A stretch of 64,000 bases of DNA, from NCBI GenBank assembly GCA_015068905.1, contig SVJQ01000003.1, forward strand, positions 1 through 64,000, in the 5' to 3' direction. Source of the DNA: Oscillospiraceae bacterium. Lineage in GTDB: Bacteria; Bacillota; Clostridia; UBA1381; UBA9506. The notes under the pieces are model-generated. The model had not been told where the DNA came from and made no database searches. It worked only from the letters and a program-made list of their open reading frames with translations. Below, one piece after another: positions 63,873 through 64,000 of the stretch; position 1 is the first letter of the stretch, and every line of letters starts with the position of its first letter. The position numbers were made by a program, and so were the translations under genes.

Positions 63873-64000
63873 TTACTTTCTTCTTGAAAGCTTGACCGCG
63901 CACAAAAGAATGCCGGCAACAATAAAGAAGACAAACATCACACGGGGATAGAACCAAATATATTCAACCCCTGCGGTGAAGCTGATACCGCAAAAGGCGC
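63873..64000 (-). CDS. Membrane protein, C-terminal fragment
   Basis: The stop is at 63873-63875 and the frame is open to the window edge (42 residues visible). The fragment contains YPRVMFVFFIVAGILLCAV, a membrane segment, and ends in KLSRRK, a basic cytoplasmic tail. The family cannot be told. Confidence 0.6.
   Translation of the reverse strand, partial: AFCGISFTAGVEYIWFYPRVMFVFFIVAGILLCAVKLSRRK

Overview
The window reads as a low-to-medium GC member of the Clostridia (Bacillota). Evidence: A/T-rich ribosome binding sites of the AGGAGG type, sigma-A promoters with near-invariant 17-bp spacers, a T-box leader, an S-layer protein with SLH domains, a Fur/PerR-family regulator with an adjacent rubredoxin-rubrerythrin, and a sodium-pump decarboxylase beta subunit, all typical of an anaerobic Firmicute. 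The species cannot be named from the sequence.

Bases 1 to about 13,940 are the right-hand part of an integrative mobile element. It holds the C-terminal end of a RepA-type initiator, a possible transfer origin, a MobC-like relaxosome protein, two small cargo genes, an AAA ATPase with a nuclease-like tail, a five-gene AT-rich operon that looks like a defence system (BcgI/type I-like nuclease-methylase, specificity subunit, a DGQHR-like plus TIR/deoxyribosyltransferase-like fusion, an HhH plus nuclease-like protein and a tail-anchored membrane protein), a divergent DUF6076-like gene, and an excisionase plus tyrosine integrase. The integrase abuts an intact tRNA-Ser(CGA). A second tRNA-Ser, broken in its anticodon loop, lies 160 bp further right behind a strong promoter, so the locus has probably been hit more than once.

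Bases 14,280 to 28,210 are ordinary chromosome: a BNR-like propeller protein, mntP, lysC, degV, trxA, the yhbY-nadD-yqeK-rsfS-leuS cluster, an AraC regulator with a Gfo/Idh/MocA oxidoreductase, comFC and pyrG. The pyrG product has glycine where the glutaminase nucleophile cysteine is expected.

Bases 28,210 to 45,000 carry an SLH surface protein, kduI-kduD for hexuronate breakdown, a GH13 glycosidase, an unassigned structured RNA with its own promoter and terminator, pckG, an AraC regulator beside an M24-like/PIG-L pair, a zinc-ribbon/vWA/C-type-lectin surface protein and a lipoprotein. Several intergenic gaps here are filled with modular nested palindromes bounded by GTAGGG and CCCTAC.

Bases 45,000 to 64,000 hold an oxidative-stress pair (Fur/PerR-like and rubrerythrin), a ten-gene aromatic amino acid operon on the minus strand behind a T-box with a probable Phe specifier, an ECF vitamin transporter behind a cobalamin riboswitch, an oadB-like gene with a tiny membrane partner, a BFD-like ferredoxin, ferritin, a lipoprotein and the 3' end of a membrane protein gene.
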